Shown here in pieces: positions 1 to 8,503 of a DNA stretch of 64,000 bases (position 1 is the first letter of the stretch; every line of letters begins with the position of its first letter). A model generated the notes under the pieces. The model worked only from the letters and a program-made list of their open reading frames with translations, made no database searches and had not been told where the DNA came from. Origin of the DNA: Streptomyces sp. SAI-127 (GTDB lineage: Bacteria > Actinomycetota > Actinomycetes > Streptomycetales > Streptomycetaceae); the NCBI RefSeq assembly GCF_029894425.1, contig NZ_JARXYJ010000001.1, positions 6,902,501 to 6,966,500 on the forward strand. Direction: 5' to 3'. The translations under genes were made by a program, and so were the position numbers.

Positions 1-546
1 CCGTGCCCGGAGTGCGCCGGCGACGGCCGGGTCCGCTCGCGCCGCACACTGACCGTGAAGATCCCGGCCGGTGTGGACAACGGCACGCGGATCCAGCTCG
101 CGGGTGAGGGCGAGGTCGGTCCCGGTGGCGGTCCCGCCGGTGACCTCTACGTCGAGATCCACGAACTCCCGCACTCGCAGTTCCAGCGGCGCGGCGACGA
201 CCTGCACTGCACGGTCACGCTCCCGATGACGGCGGCGTCGCTCGGCACGAAGGTGCCGCTGGAGACGCTGGACGGCATGGAGGAGGTCGACATCCGGCCC
301 GGTACCCAGTCCGGCCAGTCGATCCCGCTGCACAGCCGTGGCGTCACCCACCTGCGCGGCGGCGGCCGGGGCGACCTCATCGTCCACGTCGAGGTCCAGA
401 CCCCGACCAAGCTGGACCCCGAGCAGGAGCGCCTGCTGCGCGAGCTGGCCAAGCTGCGCGGCGAGGAGCGCCCCACGGGGCAGTTCCAGCCGGGGCAGCA
501 GGGCCTGTTCTCCAGGTTGAAGGACGCGTTCAACGGCCGTACGTGA
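1..546 (+). CDS. dnaJ: Chaperone protein DnaJ, C-terminal part (5' end outside window)
   Basis: The reading frame is open from base 1 and begins with PCPECAGDGRV, the last CxxCxGxG zinc-finger repeat of DnaJ, followed by the substrate-binding beta-sandwich domains (GVDNGTRIQLAGEGE, GDLYVEIHELPH). The J domain lies outside the window. DnaJ is the Hsp40 co-chaperone that delivers unfolded clients to DnaK and stimulates its ATPase. The protein ends QQGLFSRLKDAFNGRT. In streptomycetes the second dnaJ usually follows hrcA, so this is probably dnaJ2, although hrcA is not visible here. The last ~60 bp of the gene are repeated downstream (see the repeat at 598-700). Confidence 0.95.
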   Translation, partial: PCPECAGDGRVRSRRTLTVKIPAGVDNGTRIQLAGEGEVGPGGGPAGDLYVEIHELPHSQFQRRGDDLHCTVTLPMTAASLGTKVPLETLDGMEEVDIRPGTQSGQSIPLHSRGVTHLRGGGRGDLIVHVEVQTPTKLDPEQERLLRELAKLRGEERPTGQFQPGQQGLFSRLKDAFNGRT

Positions 547-569
547 GGCGTGGGACGACTGCCGGGGGT

Positions 570-587
570 CCGGGGGTTGTCCCCCGG
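570..587 (+). terminator. GC-rich hairpin after dnaJ
   Basis: CCGGGGG (570-576), a TTGT loop and CCCCCGG (581-587) form a perfect 7-bp stem 23 bp after the dnaJ stop. There is no T-run, which is common for streptomycete terminators. It lies between the true dnaJ end and the duplicated copy of that end. Confidence 0.55.
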
Positions 588-597
588 GCAGACACAG

Positions 598-700
598 CCA
601 GCCGGGGCAGCAGGGCCTGTTCTCCAGGTTGAAGGACGTGTTCAACGGCCGTACGTGAGCTGTCGACGGACGTGTTCAACGGCCGTACGTGAGCTGTCGA
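598..700 (+). repeat. Tandem partial duplications of the dnaJ 3' end
   Basis: Bases 486-547, the last codons and stop of dnaJ, recur at 598-659 with a 112-bp offset and a single C-to-T difference. The last part recurs again: 634-666 is repeated at 668-700 with a 34-bp offset and ends with the same CTGTCGA. Only the gene end is copied, so no functional protein is predicted. Confidence 0.9.
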
Positions 701-744
701 AGGCCCGATTCGGACTTGTTCGGAGGACGTGACAACATGCCGTC

Positions 745-1821
745 ATGTCCTCCGCGCTGACCGGTCTCTTCCGTCATCCGATCGTGCAGGCCCCCATGGC
801 GGGCGGTGTCTCCGTGCCGCGGCTCGCCGCCGCCGTGTCCGAGGCGGGCGGGCTCGGATTCCTCGCGGCCGGGTACAAGACGGCCGACGGTTTGTACCAG
901 GAGATCAAGCAGCTGCGCGGGCTGACCGCGCTGCCCTTCGGGGTCAACCTGTTCATGCCGCAACCCGAGTACGCCGACCCGGCGGCCGTCGACGTCTACG
1001 CCCATCAGCTCGCCGGCGAGGCCACCTGGTACGAGACCGAGCTCGGCGACCCCGACAGCGGCCGTGACGACGGGTACGACGCCAAACTCGCCGTACTCCT
1101 CGACAACCCCGTGCCGGCGGCCTCCTTCCACTTCGGGATCCCGAGCAGTGAGGTCCTGGAGTCGCTGCGCCGTGCCGGCACCTTCACCCTCGTCACCGCG
1201 ACCACCCCCGAAGAGGCCCTCGCCGTGCAGTACGCGGGCGCCGACGCGGTCATCGCGCAGGGCGTGGAGGCCGGCGGTCACCAGGGCACCCACCGGGACC
1301 TCCCCGAGCAGGACGGCTCCGGCCTCGGACTCCTCTCGCTCGTCGCCCAGATCCGGGAGACGGTGACCATCCCGATCGTCGCCGCCGGCGGCATCATGCG
1401 CGGCAGCCAGATCGCCGCCGTCCTCGCCGCGGGCGCGAGCGCGGCCCAGCTCGGCACGGCGTTCCTCGCCACGCACGAGTCGGGCGCCCACGACGTGCAC
1501 AAGCAGGCGCTGACCAACCCCCTCTACGTCCGCACCGAGTTGACCCGCGCCTTCTCCGGCAGACCGGCTCGTGGCCTGGTCAACCGCTTCCTGCGCGAGC
1601 ACGGACCGTACGCGCCGGCCGCCTATCCCGAGGTCCACCACCTCACCGCCCCGCTCAGGAAGGCCGCCGCCAAGGCCAAGGACGCCCAGGGCATGGCGCT
1701 GTGGGCGGGCCAGGGGCACCGGATGGCACGCGAGCTGCCCGCGGGACAGCTGGTGGAGATACTCGCCGCCGAATTCGACGCCGCCAGGACAGCGTTGTCA
1801 GGGACGGGGGACGCGCGATGA
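745..1821 (+). CDS. Nitronate monooxygenase family protein (2-nitropropane dioxygenase-like)
   Basis: A 358-residue TIM-barrel flavoprotein of the NMO/2-nitropropane dioxygenase family, which oxidises alkyl nitronates with FMN and O2. The N-terminus HPIVQAPMAGGVS is the family's first barrel strand. GVEAGGHQG (about residues 174-182) and VAAGGI (about 211-216) are the phosphate-binding segments, and AAQLGTAFLAT follows. The start is chosen by homology; the nearest GGAGG lies 18 nt upstream, which is far. The stop overlaps the rsmE start by ATGA, so the two are translationally coupled. The physiological substrate cannot be read from the sequence. Confidence 0.9.
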   Translation: MSSALTGLFRHPIVQAPMAGGVSVPRLAAAVSEAGGLGFLAAGYKTADGLYQEIKQLRGLTALPFGVNLFMPQPEYADPAAVDVYAHQLAGEATWYETELGDPDSGRDDGYDAKLAVLLDNPVPAASFHFGIPSSEVLESLRRAGTFTLVTATTPEEALAVQYAGADAVIAQGVEAGGHQGTHRDLPEQDGSGLGLLSLVAQIRETVTIPIVAAGGIMRGSQIAAVLAAGASAAQLGTAFLATHESGAHDVHKQALTNPLYVRTELTRAFSGRPARGLVNRFLREHGPYAPAAYPEVHHLTAPLRKAAAKAKDAQGMALWAGQGHRMARELPAGQLVEILAAEFDAARTALSGTGDAR

Positions 1822-2567
1822 CCGCACCGGTGTTCGTGGTCGAGCACTTCGACGCGGACGGCGGCGGACGCTACGTCCTCGACGGCCCCGAAGGCCGCCA
1901 CGCCGTCTCCGTGAAGCGGCTCCAGCCCGGCGAGGACGTCATCCTCACCGACGGGGCCGGGCGCTGGGCCGACTGCGTGGTGCTCGGCACCGAGGGCAAG
2001 GACCGGCTGATCGTCCAGCTGGACTCGGTGGCCGAGGAACCCAGGCCACAGCCCCGCATCACCGTCGTCCAGGCCCTCCCCAAGGGCGACCGCGGTGAAC
2101 TCGCCGTCGAGACCATGACCGAGGTCGGCGTCGACGCCGTCGTGCCCTGGCAGGCGGCCCGCTGCATCACCCAGTGGAAGGGCGACCGGGGCCTTAAGGC
2201 GCTCGCCAAGTGGCGGGCCACCGCCCGCGAGGCCGGCAAGCAGTCCCGCCGGGTCCGCTTCCCGGAGGTCGCGGACGCGGCGACGACCAGACAGGTTGCC
2301 GCACTTCTCGCCAAAGCCGACTTCGCCGCCGTGCTCCACTCCGACTTCGACCGCGGCAGCGAGCCGCTGGCCACCGCCGAACTCCCCGACGAGGGCGAGA
2401 TCGTGCTGGTGGTCGGTCCCGAAGGAGGCGTCGCCAAGGACGAGTTGGCGCTCTTCGAGGAGGCCGGTGCGCGCGCCTACGTCCTCGGGCCCACCGTGCT
2501 GCGTACCTCGACCGCCGGAACCGCGGCGACCGCTTTGCTCCTCGGCCGCACCGGCCGCTGGTCCTGA
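1818..2567 (+). CDS. rsmE: 16S rRNA (uracil(1498)-N(3))-methyltransferase RsmE
   Basis: The 249-residue protein has the RsmE layout: an N-terminal PUA-like domain (YVLDGPEGRHAVSVKRLQPGE) and a SPOUT methyltransferase domain with KGDRGELAVETMTEVGVDAVVPW, VGPEGG and the C-terminal knot LGPTVLRTSTAGTAA. RsmE methylates U1498 of 16S rRNA using SAM. The ATG start overlaps the upstream stop in ATGA. Pairing of dnaJ and rsmE in one neighbourhood is common in bacteria; here the nitronate monooxygenase sits between them. Confidence 0.95.
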   Translation: MTAPVFVVEHFDADGGGRYVLDGPEGRHAVSVKRLQPGEDVILTDGAGRWADCVVLGTEGKDRLIVQLDSVAEEPRPQPRITVVQALPKGDRGELAVETMTEVGVDAVVPWQAARCITQWKGDRGLKALAKWRATAREAGKQSRRVRFPEVADAATTRQVAALLAKADFAAVLHSDFDRGSEPLATAELPDEGEIVLVVGPEGGVAKDELALFEEAGARAYVLGPTVLRTSTAGTAATALLLGRTGRWS

Positions 2568-2584
2568 CCCCTGGAAGGACGGCT

Positions 2585-2977
2585 GTGGAACTCGCTCAAG
2601 TACGCCTGCTCGTCACCGACTTCGCCGCCTGCTACCGCTTCTACGCCGAGGTCCTCGGCCTCAAGCCCCAGTCGGGGGCGACGGGCGGGCCGTACGAGAA
2701 GTTCAGCCCCGCCACCGGCTCGGCGGGCATCGCCCTGCAGGACCGGTCGATGATGGCGGCGGTCCTCGGCGAACTGGGCGACACGGCCACCGGCCACCGC
2801 TCCCTGGTCGTGCTCCGCGTCGACGACCTGGACACCTACTGCGATCAGATCGCGTCCCGCGGTGCCACCCTCCTGCACGGCCCGTCCCCGATGACGGACC
2901 GCATGCGCGTCGCCCACCTCAAGGACCCGGAGGGAAACCTGGTGGAGCTGCAGCAGTGGCTGCTGCTGCGCGCCTGA
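2585..2977 (+). CDS. VOC (glyoxalase/bleomycin resistance) family protein
   Basis: A 130-residue single VOC domain starting at GTG with GGAAGGA 5 nt upstream. The two beta-alpha-beta-beta-beta modules are visible: VRLLVTDFAACYRFYAEVLGL near the N-terminus and MRVAHLKDPEGNLVELQQW at the end, the latter with the usual glutamate metal-ligand position. The substrate is unknown; the family covers lyases, dioxygenases and drug-binding proteins. It lies 17 bp after rsmE and is probably cotranscribed. Confidence 0.85.
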   Translation: MELAQVRLLVTDFAACYRFYAEVLGLKPQSGATGGPYEKFSPATGSAGIALQDRSMMAAVLGELGDTATGHRSLVVLRVDDLDTYCDQIASRGATLLHGPSPMTDRMRVAHLKDPEGNLVELQQWLLLRA

Positions 2978-3308
2978 GCACCGCGTCGAACAGGTCCCAG
3001 CCGTCCAACTCGGCCGCACCGGGCAGGAGTCCGCGGTCCGTCGCCTCGTCGACGAGACGGCGTACGGTACCGGGCTCGTTCAGATAGAGCGCCCTGCCGG
3101 GGCCCGTCGCCACAAAGCCGTCGTGCGCGTAGCAGCAGGAGATGCCCCGGCCCTCGCCTTCCCGGAAGACGATCCGGGTGCGGACCCCGTCGAGGACCAG
3201 GTGGAGCACATCGCGGCAGACGTCGCCGTCCCGGTGCTTGTGCCGGAGGCTCCACCTGTAGGTTCGGTCGCCCACGACGAGCCTTCTCACCGCACCGTCT
3301 TTGCGCAT
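2919..3308 (-). CDS. Hypothetical protein
   Basis: A 129-residue ORF reading against the VOC gene; the two 3' ends overlap by 59 bp. I do not recognise a family. It contains YRWSLRHKHRDGDVCRDVLHLVLDGVRTRI, a likely beta-rich core, then REGEGRGISCCYAHDGFVATGPGRALYLNEPGTVRRLVDEA. Start codons at 3335 and 3308 are both possible; the methionine of MRKDGAVRR (3308) is preferred. The C-terminal Ala/Pro tail lies entirely in the overlap and may reflect drift of the stop codon. Confidence 0.6.
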   Translation of the reverse strand: MRKDGAVRRLVVGDRTYRWSLRHKHRDGDVCRDVLHLVLDGVRTRIVFREGEGRGISCCYAHDGFVATGPGRALYLNEPGTVRRLVDEATDRGLLPGAAELDGWDLFDAVLRRAAAATAAAPPGFPPGP

Positions 3309-3389
3309 CCGCCCACCGTAGCCCGACCGGCGCACAGGTGGCCGTATGCGCCCTACCGTCGTGGGCGGGACAGTGGCAGGCTGCCCTCC

Positions 3390-3923
3390 ATGGTGGCGTT
3401 GAGACGGAACTGGCGTCGGCCGCGCGGGGTGCGAGTAGCGGGTGTGATGGGGGTTGCCGTGCTGGCCGTGGGCGGGGTCGCCGCGTGTGATCCGACCGGC
3501 GCGGTCAGTTCCGCGACCGTGTCGTACACCACCGACCAGCTGGTCACCAAGGAGCTGAACCGGCAGAAGGCCGACGTGAGTTGGCTGACCTGCACGGCCT
3601 CGTACGACAACGGCGACCGGACACCGAGCTCAAGCGTGAACACCGTCGCCACCGTCGACTGCGACGGGAAGACACGGGACGGCAAGGACATCACCGTCAA
3701 GGGCAAGGTGACCCGGACCGTCAGCGGCGCGTGTGTGCGCGGGGACCTCACCGCCACCGTCGGTGGCAAACAGTGGTTCCACGTGGAGGGGCTCGGCGAC
3801 TGCAACGCCACGCCCACCCCGCCGGTCAACAACCCGCGACAGCCCGGACCGACCGTCACCGTGACCGTCACGAAGACGATCTGGTGCCAGAACGACCCGC
3901 AGTGCTGGCCCGACGGCAAGTGA
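3390..3923 (+). CDS. Small secreted lipoprotein
   Basis: The 177-residue product has an arginine-rich n-region, a hydrophobic core (VAGVMGVAVLAVGGVAAC) and a lipobox-like VAAC with Cys at about residue 33, so it should be diacylated and anchored outside the membrane. The mature part has TTDQLVTKELNRQKADVSWLTC, which suggests a DUF4333-like fold, and a tail ending TVTKTIWCQNDPQCW. ATG 3390 is taken as the start; GTG 3393 is an alternative. It sits alone before the tricorn protease gene. Confidence 0.7.
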   Translation: MVALRRNWRRPRGVRVAGVMGVAVLAVGGVAACDPTGAVSSATVSYTTDQLVTKELNRQKADVSWLTCTASYDNGDRTPSSSVNTVATVDCDGKTRDGKDITVKGKVTRTVSGACVRGDLTATVGGKQWFHVEGLGDCNATPTPPVNNPRQPGPTVTVTVTKTIWCQNDPQCWPDGK

Positions 3924-3968
3924 TCGAAACCTCTGTGCACGGGGACCGCCCGTGCATAGGGTGATCGG

Positions 3969-6900
3969 GTGACACAGCCTGCGACGTCTGCATATCTCCG
4001 GTTTCCGCACCTGCAGGGCGAGTTGGTGGCCTTCACCGCCGAGGACGACGTGTGGCTCGCGCCGCTCGACGGCGGGCGCGCCTGGCGGGTCAGCGCGGAC
4101 AACGTGCCGGTCACCCACCCCCGTATCTCGCCCGACGGCACCACCGTCGCCTGGACCTCCGCCCGCGACGGCGCCCCCGAGGTGCACATCGCCCCGGTCG
4201 ACGGCGGACCGTCCCGGAGGCTGACCCACTGGGGCAGTGCACGCACCCAGGTGCGCGGCTGGACCCCGGACGGCGAGGTCCTCGCGATCACCACCCACGG
4301 CCAGGCCAGCCTGCGCCGCAGCTGGGCGCACACCGTCCCGCTCGACGGCGGCCCCGGCACCACCCTGCCCTACGGTCCCGTCGGCCAGGTCGCGTACGGA
4401 CCGGCGACCGTGATCCTCTCCGCGCCCATGGGCCGGGAGGCGGCCTGGTGGAAGCGGTACCGCGGCGGTACCGCGGGCAAGCTGTGGATCGATCCCGAGG
4501 GCGACGGCGAGTTCGTACGGCTGCATGAGGAGTTGGACGGAAACCTGGAGTACCCCGTGTGGGCGGGCGACCGGATCGCCTTCCTCTCGGACCACGAGGG
4601 CACCGGGGCCCTCTACTCCTCCCTCGCCGACGGCTCCGACCTGCGACGGCACACGCCCCTCGACGGTTACTACGCCCGGCACGCCGCAGGCGACGGCACC
4701 CGGGTCGTCCACACCTCCGCCGGTGAGCTGTGGATCCTCGACGACCTCGACGGCGCCGAACCGCGCCGCCTGGAGGTCCGGCTCGGCGGACAGCGTGCCG
4801 ACCGGCAGCCGTTCCCGGTGGACGCCTCCCGCTGGTTCGGCTCGGCCGCACCCGACCACACCGCGCGCGGCAGCGCGGTCGCGGTGCGCGGTGCCGTCCA
4901 CTGGGTCACCCACCGCTCGGGCCCGGCCCGTGCCCTCGCCGCCGAACCCGGAGTCAGGGCCCGGCTGCCGCGCACCTTCCGCACGGAGGGCGAGGAGTGG
5001 GTGGTGTGGGTGACGGACGCGGAGGGCGACGACGCCCTGGAGTTCGCGCCCGCCACCGGTCTCGCCCCCGGCGCCACCCCGCGCCGCCTCGCCGCGGGAC
5101 AGCTCGGCCGCGTCCTGGGTCTCGCCATGGCCCCCGACGGCAGCCGGGCCGCGGTCGCCGCGCACGACGGCCGCGTGCTGCTCGTCGAGCGGGAGACCGG
5201 CGAGGTCCGCGAGGTCGACCGCAGCGAGGACGGCGACGTACGGGGGCTGACCTTCTCGCCCGACTCGGCCTGGCTCGCCTGGTCGCACCCCGGCCCCGCA
5301 CCGCTCTGCCAGCTCCGCCTCGCCAACACCACCGACCTGTCGGTCACCGAGGCCACCCCGCTGCGCTTCCAGGACTACGCCCCCGCCTTCACCCTCGACG
5401 GCAAGCACCTGGCCTTCCTGTCCAACCGCTCCTTCGACCCGGTCTACGACGAGCACGTCTTCGACCTCGCCTTCGTGGTCGGCGACCGCCCGCACCTGAT
5501 CACCCTGGCCGCGACCACCCCGTCGCCGTTCGGCCCGCAGCGCCACGGCCGCCCCTTCGAGGCCCCCGACAAGGACGAGACCCCCGACAGCGAGGGCACC
5601 CCGGCCACCCGTATCGACCTCGAGGGCCTCGCCGACCGGATCGTGCCCTTCCCGGTGGAGGCCGGCCGCTACTCCAACCTGCGCGCGGCCAAGGACGGCG
5701 TGCTGTGGCTGCGCCACCCCGTCCAGGGCGTCCTCGGCTCCTCCCGGGCCACCCCGGACGACCCGGACCCCAAGACCGACCTCCAGCGCTACGACCTCGC
5801 CCAGCAGCGACTCGAGCACCTCGCCGCCGACGCCGACCACTTCGCCGTCAGCGGCGACGGCAAGCGGGTCCTGCTGTGGACCGACGGCCGTCTGAAGGTC
5901 GTACCGAGCGACCGCCGTGCCTCGAGCGACGACGACAGCGACACGAACATCGGCGTCGACCTCGGCCGTATCCGCCAGACCGTCGACCCGTCGGCCGAGT
6001 GGCGCCAGATGTACGCGGAGACCGGCCGCATCATGCGCGACCACTTCTGGCGTCCGGACATGAGCGGTGTCGACTGGGACGGCGTGCTCGACCGCTACCG
6101 CCCCGTCCTGGACCGGCTGGCCACCCACGACGACCTCGTCGACCTCCTCTGGGAGGTGCACGGCGAACTCGGCACCTCCCACGCCTACGTCACCCCCCGC
6201 GGCGGCCACGGCCACGGCCCCCGCCAGGGCCTGCTCGGCGCCGACATCTCCCGCCACGAGGACGGCCCCCAGGGGGCGGCACAGTGGCGCATCGACCGCA
6301 TCCTGCCGACCGAGACCTCCGACCCCGACGCCCGCTCCCCGCTCGCCGCACCCGGCGTCGCGGTCCGCGCCGGGGACGCGATCGTCGCGGTCGGCGGCCA
6401 CCCGGTCGACCCGGTCACGGGCCCCGGCCCGCTCCTGGTCGGCACGGCGGGCAAACCGACCGAGCTCACCATCTCCCCGTCCGGCGGCGGCGAGCTGCGC
6501 CACGCGGTCGTCGTACCCATCGCCGACGAGGAACCCCTGCGCTACCACGCCTGGGTCGCCGACCGCCGCGCCTACGTCCACGAGAAGTCCGGCGGCCGGC
6601 TGGGGTACTTGCACGTCCCGGACATGCAGGCCCCGGGCTGGGCCCAGATCCACCGCGACCTGCGGGTCGAGGTGGCCCGCGAGGGGCTCGTGGTCGACGT
6701 CCGGGAGAACCGCGGCGGCCACACCTCCCAGCTGGTCGTCGAGAAGCTGGCCCGCCGGATCGTCGGCTGGGCGCTGCCGCGCGGAATGCGCGCCTACAGC
6801 TATCCGAGGGACGCGCCGCGCGGTCCTGTCGTGGCGGTGGCGAACGAGTTCTCGGGATCCGACGGCGACATCGTCAACGCGGCGATCAAGGCGCTGGGCA

Positions 6901-7184
6901 TCGGCCCGGTGGTGGGAACGCGCACCTGGGGCGGTGTCATCGGCATCGACAGCCGCTACCGCCTCGTCGACGGCACGCTGATCACCCAGCCGAAGTACGC
7001 GTTCTGGCTGGAGGGTTACGAGTGGGGCGTGGAGAACCACGGGGTGGACCCGGACGTGGAGGTCGTGCAGAGGCCGCAGGACTACGCGGCGGGCCGGGAC
7101 GCGCAGCTGGACGAGGCGGTGCGGATCGCCCTGGAGGCTCTGGAGAGCAGTCCTGCCAAGATTCCGCCCACTCTGCCTGACTAA
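3969..7184 (+). CDS. Tricorn protease homologue (S41 family)
   Basis: The 1071-residue protein matches tricorn core protease: N-terminal beta-propeller blades with WxVS/ISPDG repeats (about residues 10-330 and 340-640), a helical region, a PDZ-like segment (AGDAIVAVGGHPVDP, about 800) and a C-terminal S41 catalytic domain. Candidate catalytic residues are His in GTSHAYV (about 738), Ser in FSGSDGD (about 963) and Glu in GVENHG (about 1021). These positions closely parallel His746, Ser965 and Glu1023 of the Thermoplasma enzyme. Tricorn degrades short peptides in the cytosol, downstream of the proteasome in organisms that have one. GTG start with AGGG a few bases upstream. Confidence 0.93.
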   Translation: MTQPATSAYLRFPHLQGELVAFTAEDDVWLAPLDGGRAWRVSADNVPVTHPRISPDGTTVAWTSARDGAPEVHIAPVDGGPSRRLTHWGSARTQVRGWTPDGEVLAITTHGQASLRRSWAHTVPLDGGPGTTLPYGPVGQVAYGPATVILSAPMGREAAWWKRYRGGTAGKLWIDPEGDGEFVRLHEELDGNLEYPVWAGDRIAFLSDHEGTGALYSSLADGSDLRRHTPLDGYYARHAAGDGTRVVHTSAGELWILDDLDGAEPRRLEVRLGGQRADRQPFPVDASRWFGSAAPDHTARGSAVAVRGAVHWVTHRSGPARALAAEPGVRARLPRTFRTEGEEWVVWVTDAEGDDALEFAPATGLAPGATPRRLAAGQLGRVLGLAMAPDGSRAAVAAHDGRVLLVERETGEVREVDRSEDGDVRGLTFSPDSAWLAWSHPGPAPLCQLRLANTTDLSVTEATPLRFQDYAPAFTLDGKHLAFLSNRSFDPVYDEHVFDLAFVVGDRPHLITLAATTPSPFGPQRHGRPFEAPDKDETPDSEGTPATRIDLEGLADRIVPFPVEAGRYSNLRAAKDGVLWLRHPVQGVLGSSRATPDDPDPKTDLQRYDLAQQRLEHLAADADHFAVSGDGKRVLLWTDGRLKVVPSDRRASSDDDSDTNIGVDLGRIRQTVDPSAEWRQMYAETGRIMRDHFWRPDMSGVDWDGVLDRYRPVLDRLATHDDLVDLLWEVHGELGTSHAYVTPRGGHGHGPRQGLLGADISRHEDGPQGAAQWRIDRILPTETSDPDARSPLAAPGVAVRAGDAIVAVGGHPVDPVTGPGPLLVGTAGKPTELTISPSGGGELRHAVVVPIADEEPLRYHAWVADRRAYVHEKSGGRLGYLHVPDMQAPGWAQIHRDLRVEVAREGLVVDVRENRGGHTSQLVVEKLARRIVGWALPRGMRAYSYPRDAPRGPVVAVANEFSGSDGDIVNAAIKALGIGPVVGTRTWGGVIGIDSRYRLVDGTLITQPKYAFWLEGYEWGVENHGVDPDVEVVQRPQDYAAGRDAQLDEAVRIALEALESSPAKIPPTLPD

Positions 7185-7217
7185 GATGCCCCCGAGATCC
7201 GAGGCGAAAGGAACACC

Positions 7218-7571
7218 ATGCCAGGGGAACCCCAGGGCGACTGCCTGTTCTGCAAGATCGTCGAAGGCCACATCCCGGCGACGATCATCCGGGAGACGGA
7301 CACCACGGTCGCCTTCCGGGACATCAACCCCCAGGCTCCCACCCACGTCCTGGTGATCCCCAAGGCCCACTACGAGACCGCCGCGGTGCTCGCCGCCGCC
7401 GCGCCCGAGCTCGCCGCCGACGTCCTCCGCGAGACCCAGGCCGTCGCCGACGACGAGAAGCTGGAGAGCTACCGCACCGTCTTCAACACCGGCAGCGGCG
7501 CCGGCCAGACCGTCTGGCACGCCCACGCCCACGTGATCGGCGGCCGCGGCCTGCACTGGCCGCCCGGATAA
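7218..7571 (+). CDS. HIT family nucleotide-binding protein
   Basis: 117 residues with the Hint-type layout: FCKIVEGHIPATIIRETD near the N-terminus, where FCKI is the family signature, PTHVLVIPKAHY in the middle, and the histidine triad HAHAHVIGG near residue 107. HIT proteins hydrolyse purine nucleoside phosphoramidates and related nucleotides. An AAAGGAA ribosome site precedes the ATG. It is 33 bp after the tricorn gene and 6 bp before the RNase Z gene, consistent with one operon. Confidence 0.93.
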   Translation: MPGEPQGDCLFCKIVEGHIPATIIRETDTTVAFRDINPQAPTHVLVIPKAHYETAAVLAAAAPELAADVLRETQAVADDEKLESYRTVFNTGSGAGQTVWHAHAHVIGGRGLHWPPG

Positions 7572-7577
7572 CCCACC

Positions 7578-8483
7578 GTGTCCGTACGTGAACTGGTCGT
7601 CCTCGGCACCGCCAGCCAGGTCCCCACAAGGCATCGCAACCACAACGGCTACCTGCTGCGGTGGGACGGCGAGGGCATCCTCTTCGACCCCGGCGAGGGC
7701 ACCCAGCGTCAGATGCTGCGCGCCGGGGTCGCCGCCCACGACCTCAACCGGATCTGTGTCACCCACTTCCACGGCGACCACTCCCTCGGCCTCGCGGGCG
7801 TGATCCAGCGCATCAACCTCGACCGGGTCCCGCACGAGGTCACCGCCCACTACCCGAAGTCGGGACAGCGCTTCTTCGACCGGCTGCGGTACGCGACGGC
7901 GTACCGGGAGACGGTCCGGCTCACCGAGGCACCGGTCGCCGAGGACGGGGTCATCGCGCGGACCGGCGGCTACACCCTCCAGGCCCGCAAGCTCTCCCAT
8001 CCCGTCGAGTCCTACGGCTACCGCCTCACGGAGGCCGACGGCCGCCGCATGCTCCCCGAGCGCCTCGCCGCGCACGGCATCAAGGGGCCCGACGTCGGAC
8101 GAATCCAGCGGGAGGGCTCTCTGAACGGCGTCTCCCTCGACGACGTCAGCGAGGTCCGCCGCGGTCAGCGGTTCGCGTTCGTCATGGACACCCGCCTCTG
8201 CGACGGCGTCCACGCCCTCGCGGACGGCTGCGACCTGCTCGTCATCGAGTCGACGTTCCTCGACGAGGACGAGCAACTCGCCGTGGAGCACGGCCACCTG
8301 ACCGCCGGTCAGGCCGCGAGGGCCGCCCGCGACGCCGGCGTACGGCATCTCGTGCTCACGCACTTCAGTCAGCGGTACTCCGAACCGGAGGAGTTCGAGC
8401 GGCAGGCACGGGCGGCCGGCTACGAGGGCGAGCTGACCGTGGCCCACGACCTCCTGCGGGTACCGGTTCCGAAACGGCGATAA
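7578..8483 (+). CDS. rnz: Ribonuclease Z / metallo-beta-lactamase fold hydrolase
   Basis: The 301-residue length fits the short bacterial RNase [12 protein letters not shown] (residues about 61-71) is the zinc motif. [12 protein letters not shown] supplies the family's MDT segment and LTHFSQRY the late zinc ligand region. RNase Z makes the 3' endonucleolytic cut on tRNA precursors lacking encoded CCA. The GTG start lies 6 bp after the HIT stop, so the genes are likely coupled. An arylsulfatase-like relative of the same fold cannot be excluded, but the HFHGDHSLG form favours RNase Z. Confidence 0.88.
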   Translation: MSVRELVVLGTASQVPTRHRNHNGYLLRWDGEGILFDPGEGTQRQMLRAGVAAHDLNRICVTHFHGDHSLGLAGVIQRINLDRVPHEVTAHYPKSGQRFFDRLRYATAYRETVRLTEAPVAEDGVIARTGGYTLQARKLSHPVESYGYRLTEADGRRMLPERLAAHGIKGPDVGRIQREGSLNGVSLDDVSEVRRGQRFAFVMDTRLCDGVHALADGCDLLVIESTFLDEDEQLAVEHGHLTAGQAARAARDAGVRHLVLTHFSQRYSEPEEFERQARAAGYEGELTVAHDLLRVPVPKRR

Positions 8484-8503
8484 AGCAGCCGTACGATGCT
8501 TTG

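Noticed and set aside
3630..8447. A 1605-residue minus-strand ORF spanning the tricorn, HIT and RNase Z genes
   Set aside because: It is a GC-rich shadow frame with low-complexity Gly/Val/Arg composition and no recognisable domain; the plus-strand genes have clear motifs.
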